DNA of 56,774 bases from contig CANGJM010000020.1 in the NCBI GenBank assembly GCA_947454525.1, positions 1 through 56,774 of the forward strand, given 5' to 3'. Under the pieces are notes generated by a model. The model saw only the letters and a list, made by a program, of their open reading frames with translations, was not told the origin of the DNA and made no database searches. The translations under genes and the position numbers were made by a program. This document shows positions 56,285-56,774 of the stretch, one piece after another (within the stretch, counting starts at the first letter, position 1; every line of letters begins with the position of its first letter). The stretch is from Flavobacteriales bacterium (GTDB taxonomy: Bacteria > Bacteroidota > Bacteroidia > Flavobacteriales_D > Crocinitomicaceae).

Positions 56285-56774
56285 TCGAATAACCACCACA
56301 CTTCCCGTCACCTGGAATTTATTCACGTACCCCAACTCTTTGTATTTCACTAAATACGAATACACGCCATCGGGTGCATCGAAGCCCGCGAGGGAAGCAT
56401 CCCAACCTTGTTTTGGATCCTGGCTATAAAACACGAGTTCTCCCCAACGATCGTAGATGTACATTTCGTAGTTCGCCAGTTTCATGTTTTCAGGGAAAAC
56501 GGCCATGAACTCATTGTTCAAACCGTCACCGTCGGGTGTGAAGGCATTGGGAATGAATACCACAGGATCGTGTTCGATGACAATGATTTGCGAGGTGGAG
56601 TCTAAACAACCAAGTTCGTTGCTGACTTCTAACGAAACCAAGTAGGTTCCCGCATTTTCTGGGAAGGTGTGTTCGGGAGAGAAAATGCTGTCGTTGTTTG
56701 TTCCGTCGCCGAAATTCCAGAAATACGTGTAGGCATTCGAAGAGTTGTTTTCTAAAAGTGTCGTTGGAGCAAAA
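56282..56774 (-). CDS. T9SS type B surface protein, C-terminal part
   Basis: Partial: the 5' end lies beyond 56774 and the frame is open to the window edge. The visible 163 residues include a PKD-like domain (FWNFGDGTN) and then the gliding-motility-associated C-terminal domain (about 75 residues): VFIPNAFTPDGDGLNN, IYDRWGELVF, GWDASLAG, PDGVYSYLVKY. This is the type B signal for type IX secretion, so the full protein is a large exported surface or adhesin-like protein. The TAG stop lies in a palindromic repeat tail. Confidence 0.88.
   Translation of the reverse strand, partial: FAPTTLLENNSSNAYTYFWNFGDGTNNDSIFSPEHTFPENAGTYLVSLEVSNELGCLDSTSQIIVIEHDPVVFIPNAFTPDGDGLNNEFMAVFPENMKLANYEMYIYDRWGELVFYSQDPKQGWDASLAGFDAPDGVYSYLVKYKELGYVNKFQVTGSVVVIR

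Overview
The window looks like chromosomal core DNA of a Bacteroidota bacterium, most likely order Flavobacteriales and possibly a Fluviicola/Crocinitomicaceae-type organism (lineage is inference). Evidence: low G+C; Bacteroidota promoter boxes (TTTG about 19 nt upstream of TAnnTTTG) before rpmB, rpmH, tRNA-Asp and a mazF module; two proteins with type IX secretion C-terminal signals; a DUF4295 gene between rpmG and ftsY; and the rpmB-rpmG-DUF4295-ftsY order typical of the phylum.

Layout. 1-5761: era-der GTPase operon, an MFS transporter and a Kup potassium transporter. 5762-9339: tRNA-Leu(GAG) inside a large near-palindrome, a DUF1573 lipoprotein, an MBL hydrolase plus hotdog thioesterase pair, tRNA-Asp with a duplicated terminator, and a DnaJ-KTSC protein. 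9340-13573: a segment bounded by two composite arrays of 7-bp and 8-bp repeats in opposite orientation, holding a HutD-like gene, two unknown envelope proteins and a LamG/T9SS secreted protein. 13574-23622: GH25 lysozyme, AAA/DUF4143 ATPase, GH3-PA14 glucosidase, small unknowns, FrnE-like DsbA, flavin reductase, WYL regulator and a 56-residue protein ending in a CxxC motif. 23628-29864: five-gene minus-strand run guaA - LysM/binding protein - hemF - VOC - phosphatase. 30047-34669: secA - DUF2520 - kdsC-like. 34672-37958: a likely N-acetylhexosamine salvage operon (GH109, nucleotidyltransferase, NahK-like kinase). 38045-45211: a dissolved-inorganic-carbon uptake operon (DabA, DabB, SulP, DUF2490). 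45330-51222: ornithine aminotransferase, phosphohexomutase, RHH/MazF toxin-antitoxin pair, ZIP transporter, VWA protein, AroQ. 51225-55732: XerD, ribosomal proteins, FtsY and an ABC exporter. 55872-56774: rpmH, palindromic repeats and the 3' end of a type-B T9SS adhesin-like gene.

Most content is housekeeping. The parts that stand out are the two metabolic operons (inorganic carbon uptake with both DAB and SulP; GH109-NahK-nucleotidyltransferase salvage), and intergenic repeat DNA of at least four kinds: inverted duplication around tRNA-Leu, duplicated terminator after tRNA-Asp, 7/8-bp stop-codon-bearing arrays, and palindromes after rpmH. I found no CRISPR array, insertion sequence, prophage or rRNA operon.
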